A stretch of DNA of 64,000 bases. It comes from JAHEEL01 sp963715255. Its GTDB lineage: Bacteria; Actinomycetota; Acidimicrobiia; Spongiisociales; UBA5794. A program made the position numbers and the translations under genes. The DNA lies in assembly GCA_963715255.1 (NCBI GenBank), contig CAVQRN010000008.1:62001-126000 (forward strand), written 5' to 3'. Below, piece by piece: positions 9,707-19,378 of this stretch (position 1 is its first letter; each line of letters starts with the position of its first letter). The notes below the pieces were generated by a model. The model made no database searches. It was not told where the DNA came from and worked only from the letters and a program-made list of their open reading frames with translations.

Positions 9707-10983
9707 GAACACTGATTCTCGGGGCGGCCGTCAGCGGCGCCGCCGCCGCCGGACTCGCGGCGCACCTCGCCTACGAGGTGTCGATCTACGACCGGTCATC
9801 GGAGTCCACGAATCCCCTGCGTGAGAAGGGGTACGCGGTGCATTCAGGAGCGTGGGCGGATCACCTGCTCTCCGACATCGATCTCATGGTCGCATCACCG
9901 GGATTCCCCGAGCACGCCGCTCCCATCCAGCATGCCCTCGCCCTTGGGATCGAGGTCATCAGTGAACTCGAATTCGGCGCACGGCACCTCACGACTCCGT
10001 ACGTCGCCGTGACCGGCACGAACGGGAAGACAACCGTCACGAACACGATCACCGACATGCTGATCGCGAGCGGCATCACTGCAGTGTCCGCGGGGAATAT
10101 CGGAATGCCGGTATCCGGTCTCGTTGATACGTCCGCAGCTGTCGTGGTTCTCGAGGCGTCGAGCTTCCAGCTCCGATTCATCGACCGGTTCCACCCGGTT
10201 GCGGCCGGGATCGTCAACATCGCCGCCGATCATCTCGACTGGCACGGCTCGGTCTCGGCGTATGCCAACGCCAAAGCCAGGATCTTCGAGAATATGTCGG
10301 CGAACGACCTGGTCGTCTACGGCGTCGATGACCCAGGAGCCGCCGAGGTTGTCGCATCGGCCACGTGCCGAACCACGGGCGTGAGCGGAGTCGTGGTTTC
10401 CGGAAGTGGTATTGGACCGGTCAACGGCTCACTGCAGATACACGGGAAACAGTTCCCGATTCCGACGAACGACCCGTCCTGGGTGACGGACCTCGGAATC
10501 GCAGCGGTCATGGCAGCTTCGGTCGGTGCCAACGATGGAGGTATTGCGGCGGTTCTTGCCGGGTTCACCCCTGGTCCGCACCGGCGTCGGACGGTCGGCA
10601 CACGCAACGGCATCACCTGGATCGACGATTCGAAGGCCACGAATCCGCACGCGGCTCGCGCCGCGGCCGAGGCATACACGAGTGTGGTGCTCCTCGCAGG
10701 GGGCCGTAACAAGGACCTCGATCTCTCAACGATCGCACCCGGATCGGTTCGCCATGTCGTCGCATTCGGAGAAGCGGCGCCGTCCATCGCGGCAGTTGTT
10801 GGGACCCCGGTGAGCGTTGTTGGTGATCTCGCAGAGGCCGTCGAAGTTGCGGGTCGGATAGCGGTCACCGGGGATACGGTCCTGCTTGCTCCAGGCTGTG
10901 CGAGTTTCGACGAGTTCGACTCCTACGCCAGCCGAGGGGATCGGTTTGCCGCACTCGTTGCCGCCGCAGAGGTGGCGAAATGA
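9703..10983 (+). CDS. murD: UDP-MurNAc-L-Ala:D-Glu ligase MurD
   Basis: 426 residues; N-terminal Rossmann-like domain (LILGAAVSGAAAA), ATP loop GTNGKTTVTNT, LEASSFQL and DDSKATNPHAA, all typical of MurD, which adds D-glutamate. The GTG start overlaps the mraY stop by 4 bp and the stop overlaps the ftsW start by 4 bp. Confidence 0.96.
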   Translation: MRTLILGAAVSGAAAAGLAAHLAYEVSIYDRSSESTNPLREKGYAVHSGAWADHLLSDIDLMVASPGFPEHAAPIQHALALGIEVISELEFGARHLTTPYVAVTGTNGKTTVTNTITDMLIASGITAVSAGNIGMPVSGLVDTSAAVVVLEASSFQLRFIDRFHPVAAGIVNIAADHLDWHGSVSAYANAKARIFENMSANDLVVYGVDDPGAAEVVASATCRTTGVSGVVVSGSGIGPVNGSLQIHGKQFPIPTNDPSWVTDLGIAAVMAASVGANDGGIAAVLAGFTPGPHRRRTVGTRNGITWIDDSKATNPHAARAAAEAYTSVVLLAGGRNKDLDLSTIAPGSVRHVVAFGEAAPSIAAVVGTPVSVVGDLAEAVEVAGRIAVTGDTVLLAPGCASFDEFDSYASRGDRFAALVAAAEVAK

Positions 10984-12224
10984 CGGGCAGGACGACCCCC
11001 TTCGACCATGCTACGCGCATGATTGAGCCCGCCCCGGATCCCGTGATGCTGGAGGACGCCGACACGCGGTCGTCGGTTCGGCAGGAGATCCGTGATCGTC
11101 GTGCTGCGCGCACCCTCCATCAGAGCGACCGTCGAACGGTGTTCCTGGTGGTTCCCGTCATCATGCTGCTCATCGTTGGTCTCGGTGCGATGCTGTCCGC
11201 TTCCTCAGTCATCTCGATCCGGGAGACCGGTGACCATCTGTTCTACATCAAGCGTCAAATCATCTGGGTCGGACTTGGACTCGCCTCCCTCGTTGTGTTC
11301 GCCAAGATTCCGTATCGGTTGTATCGCCGATTCGCGATCCCCATCTTCTTCGTTGCGGTGGCAGGCCTTGTGGCCACGCTCGTCGTCGGTGACGTCCGTG
11401 GCGGTGCCAGGCGATGGATCGAGATCGGACCGCTGACGATCCAGGTTTCAGAGTTCGCCAAGGTTGCAACGGTGATCCTTCTCGCTGCCGTCCTCGCCAA
11501 GAAGGACCAACTGCTCCAGCGACTGCCCCATTTCCTTCTGCCCGTGATCACGATTCTGACCGTGGTGTCGCTGCTGCTGCTCCTTCAGCCCGACTTCGGG
11601 ACCGCGCTGCTGATTGGGGCTGCCGCCTTCGCCATGCTGATCGCCTCTGCGGCTCCGCTTGGGTTCATCGTCGGACTCGGCGGGATCTCAGGGATCCTTG
11701 CGGTCGCCGGGGCCTTCGGTATGGACTATCGCAGAGCCCGAATCACGGGGTTCCTTGATCCCTTCGCCGATCCGCTCGGTACCGGCCACCAAGCCGTCCA
11801 AAGCCTGGTGGCGCTCGGGTCGGGAGGATGGCTCGGGGTCGGTCTCGGGGCGAGCCGTGCACGCTGGTCCTTCCTGCCGAACGCCCACACCGACTTCATC
11901 TTCGCGATCATCGGCGAGGAGACTGGTTTCGCAGGCGCATCGCTCGTCATCGTGCTCTTCGCGTTCTTCGCGGCGGTGGGTATCAGGATCGCCCTCACCG
12001 CACCTGATGTCTTCGGCCGACTCCTGGCGGTCGGCATCGTCTCCTGGCTGACCTTCCAAGCCCTGGTCAACGTGGGCGGCGTCGTTGCGGTGCTTCCGAT
12101 AACCGGTGTCCCGCTTCCGTTCGTCTCCTCCGGCGGAAACGCCATGATCGTGAGTCTCGCCGCGATCGGCATTCTGGTGAACATCTCCCGAACGGGGAAC
12201 AATGCTGAATCGGCTGCGTCGTGA
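10980..12224 (+). CDS. ftsW: SEDS peptidoglycan polymerase FtsW
   Basis: 414 residues: a polar cytoplasmic N-terminus of about 50 residues, then about ten transmembrane helices. SEDS signatures include WIEIGPLTIQVSEFAK, LLQPDFGTALLI, HTDFIFAIIGEE (catalytic Asp region of the extracellular loop) and the C-terminal PLPFVSSGGNAM. It acts as the septal glycan polymerase paired with FtsI. The position between murD and murG supports FtsW rather than RodA. Confidence 0.96.
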   Translation: MTGRTTPFDHATRMIEPAPDPVMLEDADTRSSVRQEIRDRRAARTLHQSDRRTVFLVVPVIMLLIVGLGAMLSASSVISIRETGDHLFYIKRQIIWVGLGLASLVVFAKIPYRLYRRFAIPIFFVAVAGLVATLVVGDVRGGARRWIEIGPLTIQVSEFAKVATVILLAAVLAKKDQLLQRLPHFLLPVITILTVVSLLLLLQPDFGTALLIGAAAFAMLIASAAPLGFIVGLGGISGILAVAGAFGMDYRRARITGFLDPFADPLGTGHQAVQSLVALGSGGWLGVGLGASRARWSFLPNAHTDFIFAIIGEETGFAGASLVIVLFAFFAAVGIRIALTAPDVFGRLLAVGIVSWLTFQALVNVGGVVAVLPITGVPLPFVSSGGNAMIVSLAAIGILVNISRTGNNAESAAS

Positions 12225-13300
12225 CCTTTGCCTTTGCCGCAGCAGGCACGGGTGGCCACATCTACCCGGCACTTGCCGTCGCCGGAGCGCTGGTCGAATC
12301 CGGAGTTTCGGCTTCCGACATCGTGTTCTTCGGTGGTGATCGACTCGAGACGCGGATCGTGCCCGATGCCGGATTCGAGCTGATCCAACTCGAGGTGCGA
12401 GGTCTCAAGCGATCGCTGACTACCGATAACCTCATGCTGCCCGTGATCGTTCGTCGAGCTACGGCCGACGTGGCGAATGCCTTGCAGTCCCGTGCGTCCG
12501 GCGTCCTCACCGTCTTCGGCGGATATGTGAGTGTTCCTGCCGCACTGGGCGCTCGCAGGATCGGCATGCCGTATGTGATCCACGAGCAGAACGCTGTGCC
12601 GGGTCTCGCGAACCGATATGTCGCCAGGCGTGCGACCAGGACGCTCGCTGCGTTCGCTCCCGCACTCGATCGACTCAAGAACGCCGAGATCGTGGGGAAT
12701 CCGCTCAGCAGCGCATTCGACGGCTACAAGCGCGACGAGATCAGAGCAGAGGCACTCCTGCGCTACGGCCTCGCACCGGATGTGCCGGTCGTCGGCGTCT
12801 TCGGGGGTAGTCAGGGTGCCAGGGTCCTCAACGATTCGGCCGCCGAGTTCGCATTCACGTTCGGTGAGACGGTTTCGATACTGCACCTCACGGGCCCGGA
12901 CCACCATGAATCCGTCGCCGAGCAGGCGCGTGCTGTTGCGAACTGGGTCACCGCCCCGTTCGAATCCGACATGAAGTTCTTCTTCGCAGCATCGGACGTC
13001 GTTCTGTCCAGAGCCGGGGCGATGACGGTGAGCGAACTTGCGGCCACGTCGACCCCTTCGGTCGTCGTGCCGCTTCCGGCAGGGAAGGGATACCAGGCGC
13101 TGAACGCACGAGACCTCGAGCGAGCAGGAGGGGCGGTGGTCATCGATCAGGATCGGATTGCCGACGTCCCTCGACTGCTTGCGAGTCTCGTCGCCGATCC
13201 AGATCGGCTTGATGTCATGCGAAACGGAGCGCGTTCGGTGGCGAAACCGGAGGCTGCGTGTCGCGTCGCCACCATTCTCAGGGAGGTTGCCGGTGTCTGA
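12221..13300 (+). CDS. murG: Lipid II synthase MurG
   Basis: 359 residues; GT-B glycosyltransferase that adds GlcNAc to lipid I. N-terminal AAGTGGHIYPALA glycine-rich loop, HEQNAVPG, GGSQGARVLN in the second domain and the donor-site segment SRAGAMTVSELAA are all seen. The GTG start shares GTGA with the ftsW stop; the following murC starts 8 bp inside its end. Confidence 0.96.
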   Translation: MTFAFAAAGTGGHIYPALAVAGALVESGVSASDIVFFGGDRLETRIVPDAGFELIQLEVRGLKRSLTTDNLMLPVIVRRATADVANALQSRASGVLTVFGGYVSVPAALGARRIGMPYVIHEQNAVPGLANRYVARRATRTLAAFAPALDRLKNAEIVGNPLSSAFDGYKRDEIRAEALLRYGLAPDVPVVGVFGGSQGARVLNDSAAEFAFTFGETVSILHLTGPDHHESVAEQARAVANWVTAPFESDMKFFFAASDVVLSRAGAMTVSELAATSTPSVVVPLPAGKGYQALNARDLERAGGAVVIDQDRIADVPRLLASLVADPDRLDVMRNGARSVAKPEAACRVATILREVAGV

Positions 13301-14669
13301 TCCGCCGACCATCGCGCTCGAGGAGATCACGTCCATCCACATGATCGGTGTCGGCGGCTCCGGGATGTCCGGGCTGGCCAAGCTTCTGGCCCAGCGAGGC
13401 ATTCGCGTTACCGGCTCCGACGTCAAGCCGTCCGCTGTGATCGATTCCCTCGCGGGTGTGGGCGTTGAGACCTGGATCGGTCATCGGCCGGAGCAGATCA
13501 CGAGCGCCGACGTCGTCGTCGCGTCGTCGGCGGTCCCCGATCACGACCCGGAACTCAGGGCGGCCCGACAGGCCGGGATGGTGACGGCACGGAGGCCGGC
13601 GCTCCTTCGGGGGATTACGACAGCGTTTCCGACCATCGGCTTCTCGGGCACACATGGAAAGACCTCCAGCACCGCGATGGCGGTCGCCGGTTTGCGTGCT
13701 TGTGGACTGGATCCCTCGTTCATCGTGGGCGGCGAAATCTCAGACCTGAACACGGGCGCTCACCTCGGCGATCACGATCTGCTGCTGCTCGAAGCCGACG
13801 AGGCGTTCGGCACCTTCCGACATCTACGACTCGCCGGTCTTGGTGTGACGAACATCGAGGCGGACCACCTCGACTACTACCGAACCGTGACCGCACTTGA
13901 AGAGGCGTTCGCTCAGGTCGCCAGCCGAACCGACGGCCCGGTCGTGGGCTGCATCGACGACGCTGGTGTTCGCCGGCTGGCCGAACGTTCGACGGTGATC
14001 GGCTACGGCACGAGCACCGATGCCACATGGAGAGTCGAAGATGTGACCCTCAGTGCCGCACCGTCGTTCTCGCTCACCGGTCAGGGAGTGACCAGGCGAA
14101 TCCAACTTCGGCAGCCCGGCATGCATGTCATCAACAACGCCGCCGGTGTGCTTGCGCTCTTCGGCGAACTCGGATTCGATCTCGATTGTGCGGTGGATGG
14201 CATCGAGCGTTCCGGCGGTGTGCGCAGGAGGTTCGAAGTCAAAGCGAGGATCGGGGGAGTCACGATCATCGACGACTACGCCCACCATCCGACGGAAGTG
14301 GCTTCCACGATCAGCGCTGCCCGCACGATGACACCGGGTCGACTCTGGGTCGTCTTCCAACCGCACCGGTACACGCGCACCGCGGCGCTCGCCCCGTCGT
14401 TCGGCGCACCCCTCTCCGAAGCAGATCGGATCATCGTCACCGACGTCTACAGCGCTGGCGAGCGTCCCCAACCGGGAGTCACCGGCCGGCTCGTCGCCGA
14501 AGCCGTCAGCGCAAGCGGCGGCAACGTCACGTACATCGAGCGACTCGCGGATGTGGCGGAACGGCTCGCGGAGGAAATCGAGTCCGGCGACACCCTTGTG
14601 CTGATGGGCGCGGGAGACGTCGCGACGATCTGGACTCAGGTCGCCGACCGGATCGGGGAGGGTTCGTGA
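13293..14669 (+). CDS. murC: UDP-MurNAc:L-alanine ligase MurC
   Basis: 458 residues from GTG 13293 (GGGAGG at 13280-13285), giving the usual IHMIGVGGSGMSGLAKLL nucleotide loop near the N-terminus. ATP loop GTHGKTSSTAM, EADEAFGTF and DDYAHHPTEV confirm MurC. I reject the longer upstream start because it lies inside murG and adds residues outside the fold. It adds the first peptide residue, L-Ala. Stop overlaps the murB start. Confidence 0.96.
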   Translation: MSDPPTIALEEITSIHMIGVGGSGMSGLAKLLAQRGIRVTGSDVKPSAVIDSLAGVGVETWIGHRPEQITSADVVVASSAVPDHDPELRAARQAGMVTARRPALLRGITTAFPTIGFSGTHGKTSSTAMAVAGLRACGLDPSFIVGGEISDLNTGAHLGDHDLLLLEADEAFGTFRHLRLAGLGVTNIEADHLDYYRTVTALEEAFAQVASRTDGPVVGCIDDAGVRRLAERSTVIGYGTSTDATWRVEDVTLSAAPSFSLTGQGVTRRIQLRQPGMHVINNAAGVLALFGELGFDLDCAVDGIERSGGVRRRFEVKARIGGVTIIDDYAHHPTEVASTISAARTMTPGRLWVVFQPHRYTRTAALAPSFGAPLSEADRIIVTDVYSAGERPQPGVTGRLVAEAVSASGGNVTYIERLADVAERLAEEIESGDTLVLMGAGDVATIWTQVADRIGEGS

Positions 14670-15598
14670 GCGAACGCCTCAAGTCGACGCGGGGAGTGCG
14701 TGCCGATGTTGCGCTGGGGCCGATGACGACGTACAAACTCGGTGGCTCGGCGGATTGGTTCGCCGAGGTAGAAGACGAGCAGCATCTGGTCGACGTTCTC
14801 GTCGCCGCCGGCGACGACGTGGACGTGCTGGTGCTCGGCCGCGGGAGCAACCTTCTCGTCGCCGACGCGGGCTACCGCGGATTGGTGGTCCGGCTCTCCG
14901 GCGCGTTCCTGGAGATTGCGGTCGAACCGGACGGTGTGGTCTGCGCCGGTGGAGCGGTCCCGTTGCCGCGGGTCGCGAGGACGGGAGCAGAGGCCGGTCG
15001 TTGTGGACTTGAGTTCTATGCCGGGATTCCCGGCACGGTCGGAGGCGCGGTGAAGATGAACGCCGGCGGGCACGGGAGCGATACCGCGACTCGTCTGCTC
15101 AGCGCTCGGATCGTCGCCCGAATCACCGGTGACCGACATGATCGAACCGCTGCGGAATTCGCTTTCGGCTACCGGCACTCGAATCTCGGCCCGGGAGAGA
15201 TCGTGGTCTCTGCACGGTTCGCAACTGAGCCGTGCGAGCGCAGTGCTGCCGAGGCGCGGATTCGTGAGATCACGCGGTGGAGGAAGGAACACCAGCCGGG
15301 AGGGACCTTCAATGCCGGTTCGGTGTTCAAGAACCCGCCGGGCGATGCCGCCGGACGGCTGATCGACGAGGTCGGGCTCAAGGGACATCGATGCGGCGGT
15401 GTCTCGGTATCGGAAATGCACGCGAACTTCCTCGTGGCCGACGAACATGCCACCGCGGAAGATGTGTGGGATCTCGTATGGGCCGTTCGTCGCCGAGTGG
15501 GCGAAGTCGCCGGGGTCTGGCTCGTGCCCGAGATCCAGTTCGCGGGTGTATTCGATAGAACCGGCGATGAAGCGATGGGACCGGAGACGGCCGAATGA
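14666..15598 (+). CDS. murB: UDP-N-acetylenolpyruvoylglucosamine reductase MurB
   Basis: 310 residues from GTG 14666. FAD-dependent reductase forming UDP-MurNAc: NTYKLGG-like start TTYKLGGSADWF, FAD loop LGRGSNLLVADAG, AGIPGTVGGAVKMNAGGHG, catalytic Ser in FNAGSVFKNP and the C-terminal Glu in VPEIQFAG. Overlaps murC by 4 bp and ftsQ by 4 bp. Confidence 0.95.
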   Translation: MSERLKSTRGVRADVALGPMTTYKLGGSADWFAEVEDEQHLVDVLVAAGDDVDVLVLGRGSNLLVADAGYRGLVVRLSGAFLEIAVEPDGVVCAGGAVPLPRVARTGAEAGRCGLEFYAGIPGTVGGAVKMNAGGHGSDTATRLLSARIVARITGDRHDRTAAEFAFGYRHSNLGPGEIVVSARFATEPCERSAAEARIREITRWRKEHQPGGTFNAGSVFKNPPGDAAGRLIDEVGLKGHRCGGVSVSEMHANFLVADEHATAEDVWDLVWAVRRRVGEVAGVWLVPEIQFAGVFDRTGDEAMGPETAE

Positions 15599-16383
15599 AC
15601 ACGATGGACCACCGTATTGCCGAGCGGCGACAGCAGGTGACGGAAGATCGGGCTCGAGGGCGACTCAGGTGGCTGATCTGGATCGTGGTGGCCGTGGGTG
15701 CAGCGGCAGCAGCAGTGTGGTTGGTCAATTCACCGATGCTCTCGATCCGATCGGTAGTGGTGACCGGTGCGGAGCGTACCGATCCGTCTGCAGTCGCCCA
15801 CAGCCTCGCCATCGGGCCGGGAACACCGACAATGTCGGTGAACGCCGGTGCAGTTGAGGCGACGCTGCTCGAGGACCCCTGGATCGCAAGCGCGAACGTG
15901 ATCGTTTCGTGGCCCGGCACGATCGAGATCCACGTCGTGGAGCGAGTGCCGGTTGCTGCGATCGACATCGACGGCACGATCTTCCAGACCGCGGCGGACG
16001 GAGTGCTGGTCGAGAGCGTGAGCGGCGGAGTGGTTCCCCCGTTGATCGTCACGGACCGCTCCGTGACCGCGCGGGTCGGGGATCGGATCTCCGACGAACC
16101 GACGCTGGGCGCGATCGAGTTCCTGGCCACGCTTCCTCCGGCGTTGCGGCGCTCGGCGGAGGTCACGGTGGCCGGTGCCGTGGTCGGTGCCGAAGTCGAT
16201 GGGATCATGGTTGTGATGGGACGACCAACCGATATGGCGGCGAAAGCGGCGGCCGTCGAGGCCCTCATCGCCACGGGTATCGAGCGCGGCAGTCGGATCG
16301 ATGTGACCGCTCCGCTTCGTCCCGCGGTCGCCCCGCCTCAATCTCAACTGGAAGGTGAGACGGAGACGCTGGAAGAGTCTTAA
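15595..16383 (+). CDS. ftsQ: Cell division protein FtsQ
   Basis: 262 residues: basic N-terminus, one transmembrane helix near residues 25-45, then a POTRA domain (LSIRSVVVTGAERTDPSAVAH, DPWIASANVIVSWPGTI, VVERVPVA) and a FtsQ domain. It links FtsL/FtsB to the divisome outside the membrane. Last of the tightly overlapping genes; a 43-bp gap follows before ftsZ. Confidence 0.92.
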   Translation: MNTMDHRIAERRQQVTEDRARGRLRWLIWIVVAVGAAAAAVWLVNSPMLSIRSVVVTGAERTDPSAVAHSLAIGPGTPTMSVNAGAVEATLLEDPWIASANVIVSWPGTIEIHVVERVPVAAIDIDGTIFQTAADGVLVESVSGGVVPPLIVTDRSVTARVGDRISDEPTLGAIEFLATLPPALRRSAEVTVAGAVVGAEVDGIMVVMGRPTDMAAKAAAVEALIATGIERGSRIDVTAPLRPAVAPPQSQLEGETETLEES

Positions 16384-16426
16384 CCTTTGGACTAACCTTG
16401 TTCCACCTGCGCGGGAGGCCCAGCAC

Positions 16427-17512
16427 ATGACCGATCCGAAGATTTCACCCCACACCTATCTCGCCGTCATCAAGGTGGTCGGCGTTGGTGGTGGTGGCGT
16501 CAATGCCGTGAACCGTATGATCGAGGCTGGGGTCGGTGGCGTTGAATTCATCGCCGTCAACACGGACGCTCAAGCTCTCATCATGTCCGACGCCGATCTC
16601 AAGCTCGACATCGGCCAGGATTCCACTCGGGGTCTGGGCGCCGGGGCGAATCCCGAGGTCGGGCGTGAAGCGGCGGACGCACATCGCGCCGAGATCGAGG
16701 ACGCTCTGACCGGAGCGGATATGGTGTTCATCACGGCGGGCGAAGGCGGAGGAACCGGAACCGGTGCCGCTCCCGTCGTGGCCGAGGTTGCGAAGTCGCT
16801 CGGTGCACTGACGGTGGGCGTCGTCACGCGCCCGTTCGGATTCGAAGGTCGGCGCCGTTCGGTTGCCGCCGAGCAGGGGATCCAGACCCTGAAGCAGGCC
16901 GTTGACACCCTGATCATCATCCCGAACGAGCGCCTCCTCGAGATTGTGGACAACCAGACTCCTGTGGTCGACGCCTTCAAGATGGCGGATGAGATTCTCA
17001 CCAACGGTGTCAAGGGGATCACCGATCTCATTACGACGCCGGGCCTCATCAACGTCGACTTCGCGGACGTGAAGACGGTGATGTCCGAGGCCGGATCTGC
17101 CGTCATGGGAATCGGGCAGTCGACCGGTGACAGCCGTGCTCAGCAGGCTGCCGAGAAGGCAATCGCGAGCCCGTTGCTGGAGACATCGATGGACGGGGCA
17201 CGAGGTGTCCTGCTCTCGATCGCCGGTCCGCGAGACATGACGCTTCACGAAGTGGCCACAGCTGCGTCCATCGTTGCCGATCACTCGGATGCGGACGCAA
17301 ATATCATCTTCGGCGCCGTCGTCGACGAATCCCTCGGAGACGAGGTGCGGGTGACCGTCATCGCCGCCGGGTTCGAGAAGGAACAGACACGGACCGCGTT
17401 CACCTCCGCTCCCACCGTCGGCGTTCCGATCGTACGCACGAGTCCGGACGAGGTGATGCGTCACGACGACGGAACCGACGAGATGGAGATCCCGGGCTTC
17501 GTCCAGGGATGA
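16427..17512 (+). CDS. ftsZ: Tubulin-like cell division GTPase FtsZ
   Basis: 361 residues from ATG 16427 with GGGAGG at 16413-16418. The N-terminal GTPase domain has GVGGGGVNAVNRM and the tubulin signature GGGTGTGAAP; NADFADVKT-like NVDFADVKTVM carries the synergy-loop residues. The linker is short and the protein ends in EMEIPGFVQG, the C-terminal peptide expected to bind SepF. There is no ftsA nearby, as is usual for Actinobacteria. Its stop overlaps pgeF by 4 bp. Confidence 0.98.
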   Translation: MTDPKISPHTYLAVIKVVGVGGGGVNAVNRMIEAGVGGVEFIAVNTDAQALIMSDADLKLDIGQDSTRGLGAGANPEVGREAADAHRAEIEDALTGADMVFITAGEGGGTGTGAAPVVAEVAKSLGALTVGVVTRPFGFEGRRRSVAAEQGIQTLKQAVDTLIIIPNERLLEIVDNQTPVVDAFKMADEILTNGVKGITDLITTPGLINVDFADVKTVMSEAGSAVMGIGQSTGDSRAQQAAEKAIASPLLETSMDGARGVLLSIAGPRDMTLHEVATAASIVADHSDADANIIFGAVVDESLGDEVRVTVIAAGFEKEQTRTAFTSAPTVGVPIVRTSPDEVMRHDDGTDEMEIPGFVQG

Positions 17513-18138
17513 TCCGGCCCGCGGGATTCCGCGGTGCGGCCTTCGGCAACGCGGGAGACGGAAACGGCAGGGACGATCCGAACCGGCGCGGGGTCATCTC
17601 CGATGAACTTGGTATCCCGCGGCAGTGGGCGTTCGTCCGCCAGGTGCACGGAGGGGTTGTGCTCGCGGTCCAGCAACCAGGGCTCGCCGGGTCTGCCGAC
17701 GGTCTGATCACCGACCAGCCAGGGCTCCCACTTGCGATCGCAACGGCGGACTGTGTGCCGATCATCATCGAAGGGGACCGCTCGGTCGCCATTCTCCACG
17801 CCGGGTGGCGCGGGGTGGCAGCCGAGATTGTGCGGGAGGGAATCGAAGCGATGAAGACACTTGGTGACACGCCGAGGCGGGCAGCGATCGGTCCCTCGAT
17901 CGGACCATGTTGCTACGAAGTCGGCGACGAGGTCAGAGCGGCCGTCGGCGACTACGCATCGCGAACGACCTTCGCGACCCCGAGCGTCGATCTATGGTCG
18001 GCTGTCGCGGCACAGCTATCCGGTCTCGACATCTGGAGGTCGAACATCTGCACCTACACGGATTCAGGATTTCGGTCGTATCGTCGGGACGCGACCACGA
18101 AGCGACAAGTAGCGGTGGCATGGCTACCAGAGGACTGA
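17509..18138 (+). CDS. pgeF: PgeF/YfiH laccase-domain protein
   Basis: 209 residues. The copper/zinc-binding residues of the family are visible: QVHGG, TADCVP and HAGWRG, followed by GPSIGPCCYEVG. The E. coli homologue edits peptidoglycan precursors with misplaced L-Ser, and other members act as purine nucleosidases; either role is possible. It commonly sits between ftsZ and yggS in Gram-positive bacteria, as here. It is shorter at the N-terminus than many homologues. Confidence 0.9.
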   Translation: MIRPAGFRGAAFGNAGDGNGRDDPNRRGVISDELGIPRQWAFVRQVHGGVVLAVQQPGLAGSADGLITDQPGLPLAIATADCVPIIIEGDRSVAILHAGWRGVAAEIVREGIEAMKTLGDTPRRAAIGPSIGPCCYEVGDEVRAAVGDYASRTTFATPSVDLWSAVAAQLSGLDIWRSNICTYTDSGFRSYRRDATTKRQVAVAWLPED

Positions 18139-18812
18139 TCGACGTCGGTGAGCGCGTTGCATCTGCAGCGAGGAGGTCGGGTCGAGACCCGGATTCCGTG
18201 ATCCTGCTTGCCGTGTCCAAAGGACAAACGGACGCGGCCGTAGCCGAACTGTACGAAGCCGGGCAACGGGTGTTCGGAGAGAATCGGCCCTTGGGACTCC
18301 GTCAACGCATCGACGGTGATCTACCGAAAGACATCGATTGGCACTTCGTCGGAAACGTGCAGCGGAGGGCGATCAAGACGATCGCACCGTCGATCGTGCT
18401 CCTCCACTCCCTCGATCGCATGAGCCTCGCAGATGCGTGGATTCGGCTCGACGAACCGCCCCCCGTGCTCATCGAGGTCAACATCGGCGACGAGCCGCAG
18501 AAGAGCGGATTCGCCCCATCCGAAGTCCTTCGGATTGCCGACCATCTCGCCGTCGGCGGTGTCTCGGTTCGCGGGTTGATGATCATCCCGCCGAGCGTGC
18601 ACATTGCGGAGGACGCCCGCCGATGGTTCGTCGCCCTGCGCGAACTCCGGGACATCCTCGTGGTTGAGCACCCGTCCGCCGGAGACCTCTCGATGGGGAT
18701 GACCGACGACTTCGAAGTAGCCGTGGAAGAAGGCGCGAGCATCGTTCGCGTAGGACGGGCTATCTTTGAACCCGCGAACAACGAAATCAACGGACGCTCT
18801 CTCGAGGATTGA
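18120..18812 (+). CDS. YggS/PLPBP family PLP-binding protein
   Basis: 230 residues from ATG 18120, overlapping pgeF by 19 bp. Single-domain PLP barrel: LLAVSKGQ carries the PLP lysine, followed by FGENRPLG (family FGENR/YVQE), WHFVGNVQRRAIK, PVLIEVNIGDEPQKSGF and SMGMTDDFEVAVEEGA. It helps maintain vitamin B6 homeostasis; it is not an enzyme in the usual sense. Conserved neighbour of sepF. Confidence 0.93.
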   Translation: MATRGLIDVGERVASAARRSGRDPDSVILLAVSKGQTDAAVAELYEAGQRVFGENRPLGLRQRIDGDLPKDIDWHFVGNVQRRAIKTIAPSIVLLHSLDRMSLADAWIRLDEPPPVLIEVNIGDEPQKSGFAPSEVLRIADHLAVGGVSVRGLMIIPPSVHIAEDARRWFVALRELRDILVVEHPSAGDLSMGMTDDFEVAVEEGASIVRVGRAIFEPANNEINGRSLED

Positions 18813-18814
18813 CT

Positions 18815-19375
18815 ATGGCAACGTTCTGGCAGAAGACGCTCTTCTACCTGGGCCTCGTCGATGACGACGACGCCGCCGATGGTGGACAGGTCGGAACCGG
18901 GATGCCGCCCGGCACCCCGGGTGTCGAGGCGCCCCGTACGGTCATGGCTCGCCCACCGGGAAGCGTCGCAGGACGTCGTGTTGACCCGCCGTCGTCGCAG
19001 CGCAGAGAGTCGTCCTGGGATCACACCGAGGCGGGCGTCTACGTTCAACCGGGGGGCCAGGCGAACCGCGCGTTCGAATCGACCGATCGCCCGTCATCGG
19101 GGATGACCGACGTCATCGTGGCACGCAACTTCTCCGATGCCCAGATGCTCGCCGATGGTCTCCGATCGGGGCGTGCTCTCGTGCTCGACCTCCGATCGAC
19201 CGAACCCGAGATGGTCCGCCGACTCGTCGATTTCACATCGGGGCTCACGTACGCACTCGACGGGAAGATGGCGAAGATCTCACAGGGCGTCATCCTCGTC
19301 AGCCCGGCAGGTGTCTCGGTGAGCAGTGAAGAGCTCGACCGCCTCGCCACGCTCGGGCTCTACCGATCGTCCTGA
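18815..19375 (+). CDS. sepF: Cell division protein SepF
   Basis: 186 residues. An N-terminal amphipathic membrane-binding helix (ATFWQKTLFYLGL), a disordered linker rich in Pro, Gly and Arg, and a C-terminal SepF domain (VIVARNFSDAQMLADGLRSG, VLDLRSTEPEMVRRLVDFTSGLTYALDG). It tethers FtsZ to the membrane, the job of FtsA elsewhere. I prefer ATG 18815 over a TTG six bases earlier; GAGG lies just upstream. Confidence 0.95.
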   Translation: MATFWQKTLFYLGLVDDDDAADGGQVGTGMPPGTPGVEAPRTVMARPPGSVAGRRVDPPSSQRRESSWDHTEAGVYVQPGGQANRAFESTDRPSSGMTDVIVARNFSDAQMLADGLRSGRALVLDLRSTEPEMVRRLVDFTSGLTYALDGKMAKISQGVILVSPAGVSVSSEELDRLATLGLYRSS

Positions 19376-19378
19376 TCC

